NCBI GenBank assembly: GCA_902363665.1 | Contig: CABJAW010000008.1 | Location: forward strand, 62,001 to 126,000 | DNA length: 64,000 nucleotides | Reading direction: 5' to 3' | From: Lachnospiraceae bacterium | GTDB taxonomy: Bacteria; Bacillota; Clostridia; Lachnospirales; Lachnospiraceae | Shown here: piece after piece, positions 33,219 to 42,079 of the stretch | How the letters are laid out: every line of letters starts with the position of its first letter | How positions within the stretch are numbered: the first letter of the stretch is position 1 | Notes under the pieces: model-generated | Database searches by the model: none | Told to the model about the DNA's origin: nothing | What the model saw: the letters and a program-made list of their open reading frames with translations, nothing else | Position numbers and translations under genes: made by a program

Positions 33219-34484
33219 TTAGTGCTCTACCAGAGTAGCTGTCTTCCAGTAAGCCTCGATCTCACTTGCGAAGCCTGCACGGTCGATCTGGCCTGCAAGG
33301 TACTTCTGCATAGAAGCGCCAAGCATCGGATACTCATCATCCGGCATGTAGTTGTAGTTCGGGATCAGCATGTCAGCGTCTGCATACTCTTTTACAGATG
33401 CGCCAAGCGGGTCAGCTACCGGAAGAGTGATGTTGGAGTAAGCCGGGATAAGTCCGCACTGGTTAACGATCAGATCCTGACCCTCTTCGTCATATACCAG
33501 CCAGTTCAGGAAATCCTTTGCTGCCTGACGCTGCTCATCAGAGGTTGCATCAGAATTGTCGATGAAGAAGAACTTGGAACCGCCGCCTACAAGCTTGGTG
33601 TTTGTGCCGTCGTCTGTGTTCTGCGGAACCGGCATCATGCCCATGTTCTCTGTGTAATCATATGCGTTGATAACGGACCAGTCCCAGTTGCCGCCGAACA
33701 TGAATGCGATCTCGCCTTCAGCCAGCTTCTGCTCGGTAACTTCACGCTCTGCAGCGATTGCAGAATCCTTTGCGTAGTTGTACTCCATCAGTACATCAAA
33801 TGTATCCATCAGGGAATTGAATTTCTCGTTGTTGATCAGGTCTCCCTCGCCAGCCTGCAGCTGTGCAAGGTAAGCGTCTGTGTCATCCTGCTCCTCGAAT
33901 ACTTCTCCAAGGAAATGAGCTCCCAGGGACCAGTCCTCTTTCATGATACCTGTCGGAGACTCCATGCCGCCTGCTACCAGCTGATCAAGCAGTTCCTTGA
34001 AGGAATCCAGTGTCTGATACTTGGACGGATCGAAATCTTCGCCTGTGATGTTCTTGATTGCGTCTGCATTGTAGATAATACCACGTGCCTCAACGCAAAG
34101 CGGGAAGCCGTAAACCTTATCATTAACGCTGATTGCCTGTGTGGTATCCTTTACCCAGTCCTGATCGCTGAGGTCAACTGCGTGCTCTTCACCCATAGAG
34201 TAGATATCCTTTGCATCAACCATGCTCAGTGTATACGGGTCGTTGGAAGCGTATCTTGTTGCCATATGAGCGGTTACCGGGTCGTTGCTGTAGTAGATTT
34301 CTACATTTACGCCCTTCTCCTCAGAATACTGTGCAGCTGCTTCCTCAAGCTGGCTCTCAATCTCTGTCTTAGAGTTGAATACTGTAATCGTAACATCGCC
34401 ATCAGCAAGAACTGTCATGGAACCTGTGGTTGCAAGAGATGCTGCCATAAGTGCAGCCATTACAAAAGAAACACTCTTTTTCAT
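33219..34484 (-). CDS. Extracellular sugar-binding protein of the second ABC importer
   Basis: 421 residues. Signal peptide MKKSVSFVMAALMAASLATT with a VLA-DG type I cleavage site, again without a lipobox cysteine. The mature protein starts VTITVFNSKTEIESQLEEAA, a family 1 solute-binding pattern, with IAFMFGGNWDWSVI and AAKDFLNWLVYDEEGQ further on. GGAGG precedes ATG 34484. It leads the minus-strand operon from the promoter at 34774. Context with GH32, GH172 and an amylosucrase-like enzyme points to sucrose, fructo-oligosaccharide or difructose anhydride. Confidence 0.92.
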   Translation of the reverse strand: MKKSVSFVMAALMAASLATTGSMTVLADGDVTITVFNSKTEIESQLEEAAAQYSEEKGVNVEIYYSNDPVTAHMATRYASNDPYTLSMVDAKDIYSMGEEHAVDLSDQDWVKDTTQAISVNDKVYGFPLCVEARGIIYNADAIKNITGEDFDPSKYQTLDSFKELLDQLVAGGMESPTGIMKEDWSLGAHFLGEVFEEQDDTDAYLAQLQAGEGDLINNEKFNSLMDTFDVLMEYNYAKDSAIAAEREVTEQKLAEGEIAFMFGGNWDWSVINAYDYTENMGMMPVPQNTDDGTNTKLVGGGSKFFFIDNSDATSDEQRQAAKDFLNWLVYDEEGQDLIVNQCGLIPAYSNITLPVADPLGASVKEYADADMLIPNYNYMPDDEYPMLGASMQKYLAGQIDRAGFASEIEAYWKTATLVEH

Positions 34485-34747
34485 TTTGCGTTTTCCTCCA
34501 TATTTTGGTGTCTTTTCATTTTTTACTTTCGATCCGTCTCCGGATCTTTCACGCAGCGAGCCCGGCCGATGCCCTCTGCGAACCGTACATAAGTTGTGCC
34601 TTTTGGGAACCTGTACGCCGTTCCCACCATGATGCTTATCTTATCAGTAAGCTCTTCGTTGAATTACCTGGAACTTCCTGCCTGAAACTTTATTCGTCTT
34701 CAGAAATAAATCATAATTTCTATGCAATTTATCCATTGCTTCCTGAA

Positions 34748-34763
34748 AATGAATCGTTTCATT
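34748..34763 (-). promoter_or_regulatory. LacI-type operator overlapping the transcription start
   Basis: AATGAA-TCGT-TTCATT, an inverted repeat at the predicted start of transcription of the second sugar locus. Centre is 74 bp from the upstream operator, close to seven helical turns. Confidence 0.65.
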
Positions 34764-34773
34764 TGATAATTGG

Positions 34774-34802
34774 ATATTAGCACGTTTCTTTCCGGCTGTC
34801 AA
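34774..34802 (-). promoter_or_regulatory. Strong promoter of the sucrose/fructan locus
   Basis: Minus strand TTGACA (34797-34802), exactly 17 bp, TAATAT (34774-34779). Near-consensus sigma-A promoter reading into the binding-protein gene through a leader of about 280 bases. Confidence 0.85.
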
Positions 34803-34823
34803 CCTGCCTATGCATTTTTTCTT

Positions 34824-34835
34824 TGAATCGATTCA
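34824..34835 (-). promoter_or_regulatory. Upstream LacI-type operator
   Basis: Perfect palindrome TGAATCGATTCA, 21 bp upstream of the -35. Shares GAATCG with the second operator. Between here and 35125 nothing else but AT-rich sequence was recognised. Confidence 0.65.
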
Positions 34836-35125
34836 TTTTTGGCAGTATGTACAAATTCAAGGGGGCGATTTTTGTAGAAAATCAACATACACAAGGGTTC
34901 TCTGCATTTTTCGGTCGTTTTGACGGTTGAATTCAGGCTGAAAAAGCCTTCGTTTTTTTGTGTTTTGAATGTACAATTCAAAATTTTCAGGAAATTTCAG
35001 GCATAAAAATGAGGCGTGTTCATTTTCTGTTAAGAAAATCAGGCGGCAGAGGTCTGTTTCTGTTCTCCGCCGCCCTGTGGATTTGTGTTTCTTCTATATA
35101 ATATATCCGCCGCAATCACGCATTC

Positions 35126-35154
35126 TTTACAAGCCCCCGTCAAAATGTTATGAT
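35126..35154 (+). promoter_or_regulatory. Promoter of the rhodanese-TtcA gene
   Basis: TTTACA (35126-35131), 17 bp, TATGAT (35149-35154), 37 bases before the start codon. Confidence 0.6.
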
Positions 35155-35191
35155 GTGGGACAAAAGGTAAATTTTTCGGAGGATTCTTTTT

Positions 35192-36397
35192 ATGTCTGAC
35201 TTATCATTTGAAATTTCGCAGGAGGAGTTTTCTGCCCTGCCTGAAAATGACCGCCTGCTGATCGATATCCGTGACCAGGCAAGCATCTCCTACGGCATGA
35301 TCCCGGGTGCGCTCCATGTGCCGCAGGAGAACGTGCCAGAATGGGCAGACACGCCAAAAGCGTTTTCAAAATGCATCGTTCTCTACTGCTCCAGAGGTAT
35401 TTTCAGTCTGGAGCTTGCTGCAAAGCTTCAGGAGCGCGGGCTGAACGCGCGAAGCCTGCAGGACGGCTACAACGGCTGGCTTCTCTTTTCCATGAAAAAG
35501 GAAAAAGAGCTTGAGGCATCGGATGATGGCGAAGCTTACCGTCTTTCCCGCCAGCAGCAGATCGAGGACAGTATCCGGCGCAAATTCCGCAGGGTTCTGT
35601 TTTCCCGTTTTGCAAAAGCCGTCTGTGAGTATCAGCTTGTCGAGCCGAATGACAAAATCGCCGTGTGCATCTCCGGTGGAAAGGATTCCATGCTGATGGC
35701 GAAGCTTTTTCAGGAACTGAAGCGTCACAACAAATTTCCGTTCGAGCTTGTGTTCCTTGTCATGGATCCCGGCTACAACCGCGAAAACCGCCTGATCATC
35801 GAGCAGAATGCACACACCCTCGGCATTCCGGTCACGATCTTCGAAACACAGATCTTTGAGGCCGTCTACAACGTGGACAAATCCCCTTGCTATCTGTGTG
35901 CCCGCATGCGCCGCGGCTATCTTTATAAGAAAGCACAGGAGCTTGGCTGCAACAAGATCGCGCTCGGCCACCACTACGACGACGTGATCGAGACGAATCT
36001 GATGGGCATGCTCTATGCAGGCCAGATCCAGACCATGATGCCGAAGCTCCACAGCATTCATTTTGGCGGCATGGAGCTGATCCGGCCGATGTACCTCATC
36101 CGCGAGGAAGATATCATCCACTGGAGAGATTACAATGATCTGCGCTTCATCCAGTGTGCCTGCCGCTTCACCGACACCTGCACGACCTGCCGCCCGGACG
36201 GCTCCAGCGTTTCAAAGCGCATGGAAATCAAAAAAATGATCGCCGAGCTGAAAAAGACAAATCCGTACGTCGAGGGAAACATCTTCCGGAGTATGGAAAA
36301 CGTCAACATCGACACAGTCATCGGCTATAAACAATATGGTGTCCGCCATTCCTTCCTCGACAACTACGAGGAACTCGGCAAAGTGGAATTTGATTGA
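35192..36397 (+). CDS. Rhodanese-TtcA fusion: tRNA-thiolation-type PP-loop ATPase with its own sulfur carrier
   Basis: 401 residues. Residues 1-100 are a rhodanese domain (LLIDIRDQASISYGMIPGA; active-site Cys66 in YCSRGI, a persulfide carrier). Residues about 125-400 are a TtcA/TilS-like adenylating enzyme: PP-loop SGGKDS at 161-166, CYLC at 233-236, GHHYDD at 260-265, and further cysteines in QCACRF (322, 324) and CTTC (330, 333). TtcA makes 2-thiocytidine 32 in tRNA using an iron-sulfur cluster; the attached rhodanese would deliver sulfur directly, as in ThiI. TCGGAGGA precedes ATG 35192; strong terminator follows. Monocistronic. Confidence 0.85.
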   Translation: MSDLSFEISQEEFSALPENDRLLIDIRDQASISYGMIPGALHVPQENVPEWADTPKAFSKCIVLYCSRGIFSLELAAKLQERGLNARSLQDGYNGWLLFSMKKEKELEASDDGEAYRLSRQQQIEDSIRRKFRRVLFSRFAKAVCEYQLVEPNDKIAVCISGGKDSMLMAKLFQELKRHNKFPFELVFLVMDPGYNRENRLIIEQNAHTLGIPVTIFETQIFEAVYNVDKSPCYLCARMRRGYLYKKAQELGCNKIALGHHYDDVIETNLMGMLYAGQIQTMMPKLHSIHFGGMELIRPMYLIREEDIIHWRDYNDLRFIQCACRFTDTCTTCRPDGSSVSKRMEIKKMIAELKKTNPYVEGNIFRSMENVNIDTVIGYKQYGVRHSFLDNYEELGKVEFD

Positions 36398-36405
36398 AAA
36401 AAGAA

Positions 36406-36452
36406 CCCCGGCCGGAAGCTGCGATTTTGTGGCTTCCGGCCGGGGTGTGTTT
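36406..36452 (+). terminator. Terminator of the rhodanese-TtcA gene
   Basis: CCCCGGCCGGAAGC pairs perfectly with GCTTCCGGCCGGGG, followed by TGTGTTTT. Confidence 0.85.
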
Positions 36453-36479
36453 TCAATTACTTCCATACGGCGGTATATG

Positions 36480-36863
36480 TCAATCTGTCATTGTATTTAA
36501 TTCTTTTTGAACAGATGCCCGACACTCGGAAATCTCTTTATTTGAGGAATTGCATAAGCTCTTTATCTGTTTATCTGAAAGTCCCTGATCGATCATTCTC
36601 AGAATAATGTCGCGGCGCTGCTGCTTCATGCCTTCCTGTCTGCCCTGCTTCCTTCCTCTTCTCATACCTTGTTTTATTCCCTGTTCTATCCCCTGTTTCA
36701 GACCCTGCTCAATTCCACGCTCGATATTCTCCTGGTCCCGCATCCATAGCATCATATACTCCCGCCTCCATTCGCGATTTCTCTTTGCCTTTCTGACTGC
36801 CGCTTGTGAACAAATCAGCCAGGCAGAAAAGCAGATTGCAATCATCCACTTTACTTTTGCCAT
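36480..36863 (-). pseudogene. Remnant of an Rpn/PD-(D/E)XK recombination-promoting nuclease
   Basis: A 127-codon reading frame whose RKAKRNREWRREYMMLWMRDQ segment and following glycine-periodic helix (IEQGLKQGIEQGIKQGMRRG) match the C-terminal part of Rpn-family nucleases and YhgA-like putative transposases. The N-terminal nuclease domain is absent; instead a hydrophobic MAKVKWMIAICFSAWLICS precedes. Ribosome site is weak. Most likely a 3' fragment left after deletion of the front, though a short translated product cannot be excluded. Its stop faces the terminator of the TtcA gene. Confidence 0.5.
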
Positions 36864-36997
36864 GTTTCTTTTCTCTTATTATAGCGTCTGGCCATTCCAT
36901 GTGCAAGTTAAAAATAGCTTCATTTTGTTGCTTTTTCTTACTTTTTGTATATGCAACTCATTTGTGTAAACATCACATTTCCCTTTACTTTGTGCCC

Positions 36998-37089
36998 TGT
37001 CAGCGGGGCTTTCAACTCCCACTCACATAAGCATTCCACCGCTTAGTGCCCCGCGCACTTAAAGCGGGGGAATGCTTATCTGCGTTCAC
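36998..37089. repeat. Palindromic module ending in GGGGGAATGCTTATCTGCGT
   Basis: Runs CCTGTCAGCGGGGCTTTC, then AACTCCCACTCACATAAGC, then CCGCTTAGTGCCCCGCGCAC and the GGGGGAATGCTTATC end. Same order as the inverted, more complete copy at 53649. The rest of the 36864-37175 gap shows no gene. Confidence 0.7.
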
Positions 37090-37174
37090 AATCAATCGCA
37101 TAACCATTATCATAAAATCCTGTTGTCACCGTATTCTCACGGATAACTTACCCGACTCAGAGCAACATGAAAAC

Positions 37175-37272
37175 AAAAAAGGTTCATCCGCACTATGAGA
37201 TGAGCTCTGCCTGTCAGACAAATAATCCAACAGGCAGACAGCCAAATACATCGATGCAAATAAACCTTTTTT
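37175..37272 (-). terminator. Composite terminator of the surface-protein gene
   Basis: Minus strand: AAAAAAGGTTTAT pairs with ATGAACCTTTTTT, enclosing an inner CTGCCTGT/ACAGGCAG hairpin; T-rich tail. Lies about 90 bases beyond the stop of the gene. Confidence 0.65.
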
Positions 37273-37362
37273 CTAATCCCTTTTCTTTTTACCGGAGGGC
37301 TTTGTGGTCTCTCCTCCCTTATGCAGATCCAGGCCGCCCCGTTTTATATCGTCTGACTATTT

Positions 37363-40300
37363 TTATCTGCGGAACTTTTTCCGGCCTCCAAGCAGAAGAG
37401 CTGCTGCAAGGGAAAGAACGCATACCACCGCGTAACCCGCAAGCGGGGTTGTATCTCCGGTGCGCGGGGTCGTGCCGGACGTCGGAGCCTGTTTGTTCGT
37501 CTCGGTCTGTTTCTTTGTCTCGCTTTGTTTCTGTGTTTCGGTTTCCGTTTCTGCCGGAGTCTCGGTCTCTGTTTCTGTTTCCGTTTCAGACGGAGTTTCT
37601 GTTTCGGTCTCTGTCTCAGTTTCCGTTTCTGCCGGAGTCTCGGTCTCCGTTTCTGTTTCGGTCTCTGTCTCCGTTTCGGTCTCCGTCTCAGCTTCGAGAA
37701 TCTCGAATTCTTTTTGAACCTCCCCGGTGTAATTGCCGCCGTCTTTTGCGCGGATCGTCAGGGTATAAGTGCCAGCTTCGATCGCTGTGTTGTTCTCCAC
37801 GGTGTAAACGTCTGCCGGAAGTTCTTTGCCGTCCAGCACTACTTTTTCTACGGTCTGCGTCTGCTCGCTTCCATCGGCACGCAGGGACGGGCCAAGTACC
37901 ACCTCGGCGCCTGCGATTGACTTCGGTGTAATAGTGAAGGTCACAACCGTGTCTGCTTTGCCGCCTTCTTCGGTTTCCCACTTATAGTTCACCGGGTCGG
38001 TGAGCGTCAGCTTCACGTCATAGGTGCCTGCATCGATGCCGCCTGCGTTTTCTGTTACTGTGTAAGCGGCTTCTCCAATCATTCCGTCAATCAGGTCGGA
38101 GGTCAGCATCTCACCGGTGTATTCTTTGCTGCCGCCATCCGGTGCCCGTACTTCGTTCCAGTTTACGGTGATGTTTGCTGCGACTGTGGTGTTGCCGCTC
38201 TCATCAAGCGCCTCGATCTGATACGTACCATTTTTCGGTATGAGAGTGAAGGTGCGCACGGTCTGTACCGCTGTGGCATTTCCTATAGTGCTGCCTGCCG
38301 CATTTCCATCATCTTCAAATACCGGCTCACCATCTACCGTCACCTGCGCCAGATATTCGTCTTCCACGGTAAACGTGACACTTCCTGTGTACACACCATC
38401 CGTCTCCACTCCGACGATCCGTGGGGCTGTGATGTCGGCTACGCCTTCTACGGTGATCTGCGCGTCCGCCTCAAGATCTTTCAAAGTGCAGGTATTGTCT
38501 TCGCCAAGTGTTACTGCCACACCGTTTACCTTCAATGCAAAATTCTCTGTCTTTGAGTACCCCGGTGCAAGCGTCAGGGTCAGGTTGACTTCCTCACCCC
38601 AGGCTGCTTCCTCCCGGGAAGCGGTCAGGGTGTAGCCCTTCTGGTCAGACGGCAGGATGATCTGTGCCAGCTTTCCTTCTGCGATTACTGCTGTGGTATC
38701 CGGGGAGGCGGTGTGGTTCGGATCCTCCTGATAGCGCACATAATACGTGCCCGCTGCAAGGTCCGTCACTTCTTCGCCAGTCACTGCGGTGTAAGATGTT
38801 TCCCCCTCTACGCGGTACTCCATCGCAGTGGTCAGTCCAGTCAGTTTTCCGTCTACGCGGCCTTTGATCGTCTCGTCCACAGTCTGTACCGTCGGAGCCT
38901 GCTGCGCGGCTTTCTTGATCGTGAATTCGGCCGTTTTAAACGTGTAACTGTAGTTCTTGTTTGCGGTATCCTTCGCAGATGCGGTGATCGTGTAGGTGCC
39001 TGCATCTTCCCCGGCTTCGCGGGTAATCGCGATGTCATCCTCACCAAGCTCTGCCTGCGCTACCGTATCTTCTGTATGCCACGTCAGCTGCGGGTCGGTC
39101 TCACCATAGGTCTTGCCTGCCGGGTCGGCTATGATCTCTGCCGGGCGCTGAGCGATTGTGGCTTCTTCGGTGAGCCGAGTCGCTGCGACATCTTCATAAT
39201 TTTTACCACCGGATACGCGGTAATAGATCTGATAGGTACCGGCATCTTTTGCCTGCGGTATATCCTCCGACCAGTTAGTGCCATCAAGTGAATACTCTAA
39301 CGTGCCGCCCGTCGTGCTTCCCGCCGCGATCAGATCCTGCGTGGTTCCGTTGTACATCAGATCTGTGATGATCATCGGCGGCGTTACTGCCGGGGTGGCC
39401 TGGCTGATCGTGAAATCGGCCGTTTTAAACGTATAGCTGTAGTTCTTGTTCGCGGTATCCTTCGCAGATGCGGTGATCGTGTAGGTGCCTGCATCCTCTC
39501 CGACTTCACGGGTGATCGCGATGTCGTCCTCGCCAAGCTCTGCCTGCGCTACCGTATCTTCTGTGTGCCAGGTCAACTGCGGGTCTGTCTCGCCGTAAGT
39601 CTTGCCTGCCGGGTCGGCGATGATCTCTGCCGGGCGCTGGGCGATTGTGGCTTCTTCGGTGAGCCGGGTTGCCGTGACATCTTCATAATTTTTCCCACCG
39701 GATACTCGGTAATAGATCTGATAGGTACCGGCATCTTTCGCCTGCGGTACATTTTCTGACCAGTTGGTGCCATCAAGCGAATACTCCAGCGTGCCGCCTG
39801 TCGTGCTTCCCGCTGCGATCAGATCCTGCAATGCACCATTATAAACCAGGTTTTTATTTATGGTCGGCGCAGTCACCGTCGGGGATACCCCGGTAATCCG
39901 GAAGGACTGTTCTGCTTTATATTCCTTCCCATCTGCTGTCAGTGTCACTGTTGCCTTATAGTTTCCGGTATTCACCGGCGGCTCAGAAGCCGGACCATAC
40001 GCGGTGCCGTCTGCCTGCGTACCACTGTAGGTGAGAACCGCCGTTGCTCCCGTTGCAAACGTGATTTCATTGCTCACAGTTGCCCCATATGGCTCTCCAT
40101 TGTAGATTCCGCCTGCCGCATTTACTGACAGAACCGCCCCACCCCTGTTATAATAAGGGCAATTCTCTTCTTCGCACGCTACAGTAATCTTATTCCCATT
40201 CTCCGCATAATTCCATATATGTCCACTGTCATCATGTGCACTCGTACACCAGTACTTACCAGGCCAGTAGTATACAAAATAATACATAGGATTGGCACTT

Positions 40301-41901
40301 TCCAAATTGAGTCTGCTCTGATAGTGGGGATCCTGCATATCCGTCGAAACAGCCGTAATTTTCCGTCTGTATTCTTTCGTTCTAGACTCAAAATACACCC
40401 TCAACGTTCCAGTAAATCCTTTATCAATTTGTATCGGTTCCAGACTCCCTCCAGCAAATGATGAATAGAAGACATCTTGATCACAGGAGGAAAACTTTGC
40501 AGTACCGCCAATACGAAGAAGAGCTCCCGTTTTGGCACAATTTATTCCTATTTTGAAGTTTTTTATCTCGCCCCCTGAAACAGTTACGTTACCTCCACCT
40601 ATTCCAGCAGTCATTCCGTTACCTTCCAGCGTGCCAGACAGGATCTGAGTGTTCCCTCCCCAAAACATATATTTTCTGCCTGAAACATCATTTCTATATA
40701 ATCCCCCATTCACTATGAGAGTTCCACTGTTATCTGTCAAACCTTTACTGCGATCCCCTACGCTATATGAACTATAAGTTATATTTGCCCCGGCCAGCGT
40801 AAGTGTCCCGGCATTTTTTATATAGATATCCGCCCCCTTTGCCGTCATGCCAATCGCACCCACGGTCACATTCGAATCTGCGCTTATATCAATCAGTGTT
40901 CCCTGATCAGAAGTAATCTGCGCGCCGTTCTTTCCTGTGAACTGTACACAGGAACCCTTGATCTGAAATACCGCAGATCCGCTTCCGTTCAGCGTCACCG
41001 CCCCGTCAATCGTCACCACATAAGGCTTCGCCTGCGTCCCCTTATTCTGGATCACCCACGGACCTTTATCCTGATTCGCTGCGCTGATCGTCAGGCCGTT
41101 CTCGTCTGCGACCTGCGTCATCGCCTCATTGAAGTATTCCATCAGCGCTTCCAGCTTTGTGGTGTCGAGCAGCGCCTGGTCTTCCTCGGAGAGGGCATCG
41201 TATGCGTCGCAGATGTCCTGCGCTTCCATATAGATGTCATACTGCTCCTGGGTGAAGTTCGTATCCTCCACCTTCTCACCGTCTGTCATTTTCTTGAATT
41301 CCTCGACAGTCGGCAGGGCATCAATGCGGTCCTGAAGTGCCTGAAGCTCTTCACTCAAGGCCTCTGTTTCAGACTCGGATTCCGTCTCGGTCTCCGTTTC
41401 AGACTCCGCCTCGGATTCTGTCTCTGTCACCGGCTCAGTCTGAGGTTCTGTCTCGCTTTCGGTCTGCGGGGCTTCGGTTTGAGGCTCCGTCTCGCTTTCG
41501 GTCTGCGGCGCTTCTGTCTGACGTTCTGTTTGCTGCTCTGTCTGCGCTGTTTCCGTCTGACGCTCTGTTTGCGGAGCCTCGGTCTGAGGTTCCGTTTGCG
41601 GCTCCGTCTGTGGGGCCTCGGTCTGTGACGCCTCTGTCTGAATCGGTGTTTCTGTCTGTGGCTCTGCAGCCTGTGGTACTGCAACATCCTTTGCACTTTC
41701 CTTGCCTTCTGATGACCCCTGCCCGGCACCCTTTTCTGTCGGCTTTTCCGGCTCCGCTGTTTTTTCAGTCTCTTCCGCCATCTCTGTCTCCGGTGCAGCC
41801 GCCAGCACATATCCCGGCAGTGCGCTGTTCGCGATCACGGCCGCTGCAAGAACCGCCATCAGACTTTTCTTGCCTCTTCTCAGTAATTCCTTTTTTCTCA
41901 T
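37363..41901 (-). CDS. Large sortase-anchored repeat surface protein (adhesin-like)
   Basis: 1512 residues. Signal peptide (LMAVLAAAVIANSALPGYVLA); residues about 40-185 rich in PQTEAPQTE; a helical segment; residues about 270-500 a beta-helix-like region with NGSG, GGNVTVSGG and GTLTLAG turns; then MBG-type beta-sandwich repeats, two of them a 163-residue near-perfect duplication (NLVYNGALQDLIAAG and DLMYNGTTQDLIAAG); then bacterial Ig-like modules; a Thr/Glu-rich wall-spanning stalk (TETETE); and TPRTGD followed by a hydrophobic helix and GGRKKFRR. TPRTG replaces LPXTG, resembling the (S/P)PXTG signals of clostridial class B-like sortases. Anchored in the wall; ligand unknown. Promoter at 42051. 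Confidence 0.88.
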   Translation of the reverse strand: MRKKELLRRGKKSLMAVLAAAVIANSALPGYVLAAAPETEMAEETEKTAEPEKPTEKGAGQGSSEGKESAKDVAVPQAAEPQTETPIQTEASQTEAPQTEPQTEPQTEAPQTERQTETAQTEQQTERQTEAPQTESETEPQTEAPQTESETEPQTEPVTETESEAESETETETESESETEALSEELQALQDRIDALPTVEEFKKMTDGEKVEDTNFTQEQYDIYMEAQDICDAYDALSEEDQALLDTTKLEALMEYFNEAMTQVADENGLTISAANQDKGPWVIQNKGTQAKPYVVTIDGAVTLNGSGSAVFQIKGSCVQFTGKNGAQITSDQGTLIDISADSNVTVGAIGMTAKGADIYIKNAGTLTLAGANITYSSYSVGDRSKGLTDNSGTLIVNGGLYRNDVSGRKYMFWGGNTQILSGTLEGNGMTAGIGGGNVTVSGGEIKNFKIGINCAKTGALLRIGGTAKFSSCDQDVFYSSFAGGSLEPIQIDKGFTGTLRVYFESRTKEYRRKITAVSTDMQDPHYQSRLNLESANPMYYFVYYWPGKYWCTSAHDDSGHIWNYAENGNKITVACEEENCPYYNRGGAVLSVNAAGGIYNGEPYGATVSNEITFATGATAVLTYSGTQADGTAYGPASEPPVNTGNYKATVTLTADGKEYKAEQSFRITGVSPTVTAPTINKNLVYNGALQDLIAAGSTTGGTLEYSLDGTNWSENVPQAKDAGTYQIYYRVSGGKNYEDVTATRLTEEATIAQRPAEIIADPAGKTYGETDPQLTWHTEDTVAQAELGEDDIAITREVGEDAGTYTITASAKDTANKNYSYTFKTADFTISQATPAVTPPMIITDLMYNGTTQDLIAAGSTTGGTLEYSLDGTNWSEDIPQAKDAGTYQIYYRVSGGKNYEDVAATRLTEEATIAQRPAEIIADPAGKTYGETDPQLTWHTEDTVAQAELGEDDIAITREAGEDAGTYTITASAKDTANKNYSYTFKTAEFTIKKAAQQAPTVQTVDETIKGRVDGKLTGLTTAMEYRVEGETSYTAVTGEEVTDLAAGTYYVRYQEDPNHTASPDTTAVIAEGKLAQIILPSDQKGYTLTASREEAAWGEEVNLTLTLAPGYSKTENFALKVNGVAVTLGEDNTCTLKDLEADAQITVEGVADITAPRIVGVETDGVYTGSVTFTVEDEYLAQVTVDGEPVFEDDGNAAGSTIGNATAVQTVRTFTLIPKNGTYQIEALDESGNTTVAANITVNWNEVRAPDGGSKEYTGEMLTSDLIDGMIGEAAYTVTENAGGIDAGTYDVKLTLTDPVNYKWETEEGGKADTVVTFTITPKSIAGAEVVLGPSLRADGSEQTQTVEKVVLDGKELPADVYTVENNTAIEAGTYTLTIRAKDGGNYTGEVQKEFEILEAETETETETETETETETETPAETETETETETETPSETETETETETPAETETETQKQSETKKQTETNKQAPTSGTTPRTGDTTPLAGYAVVCVLSLAAALLLGGRKKFRR
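38930..39908. repeat. 489-bp tandem duplication within the surface-protein gene
   Basis: Two adjacent copies, for instance GGCCGTTTTAAACGT at 38931 and 39420, offset by 489 bp, encode 163-residue repeats that differ at few positions. Confidence 0.85.
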
Positions 41902-42050
41902 TCCGGCATCCCCTTTCGTTCACACTTGCTGTTTCAGACCTGCTTTACTACACGGACGCAGCATCCCTGTTTTCCGTTTCCATTCGACCTTTATTGTGCT
42001 TTTATTGCGCATTCTTTGTTCGATTTCATTTTCAATTTTGATTAAAGTCA

Positions 42051-42079
42051 ATTATATCACGGATTCATTTTCACAGCAA
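42051..42079 (-). promoter_or_regulatory. Promoter of the surface-protein gene
   Basis: Minus strand TTGCTG (42074-42079), 17 bp, TATAAT (42051-42056); leader about 140 bases. The 41902-42250 gap otherwise holds an ACGGCGGT/ACCGCCGT hairpin (42144-42178). Confidence 0.65.

Noticed and set aside
33222..34592. 456-codon plus-strand frame opposite the second binding-protein gene
   Set aside because: Cysteine-rich antisense shadow of a well-supported gene.
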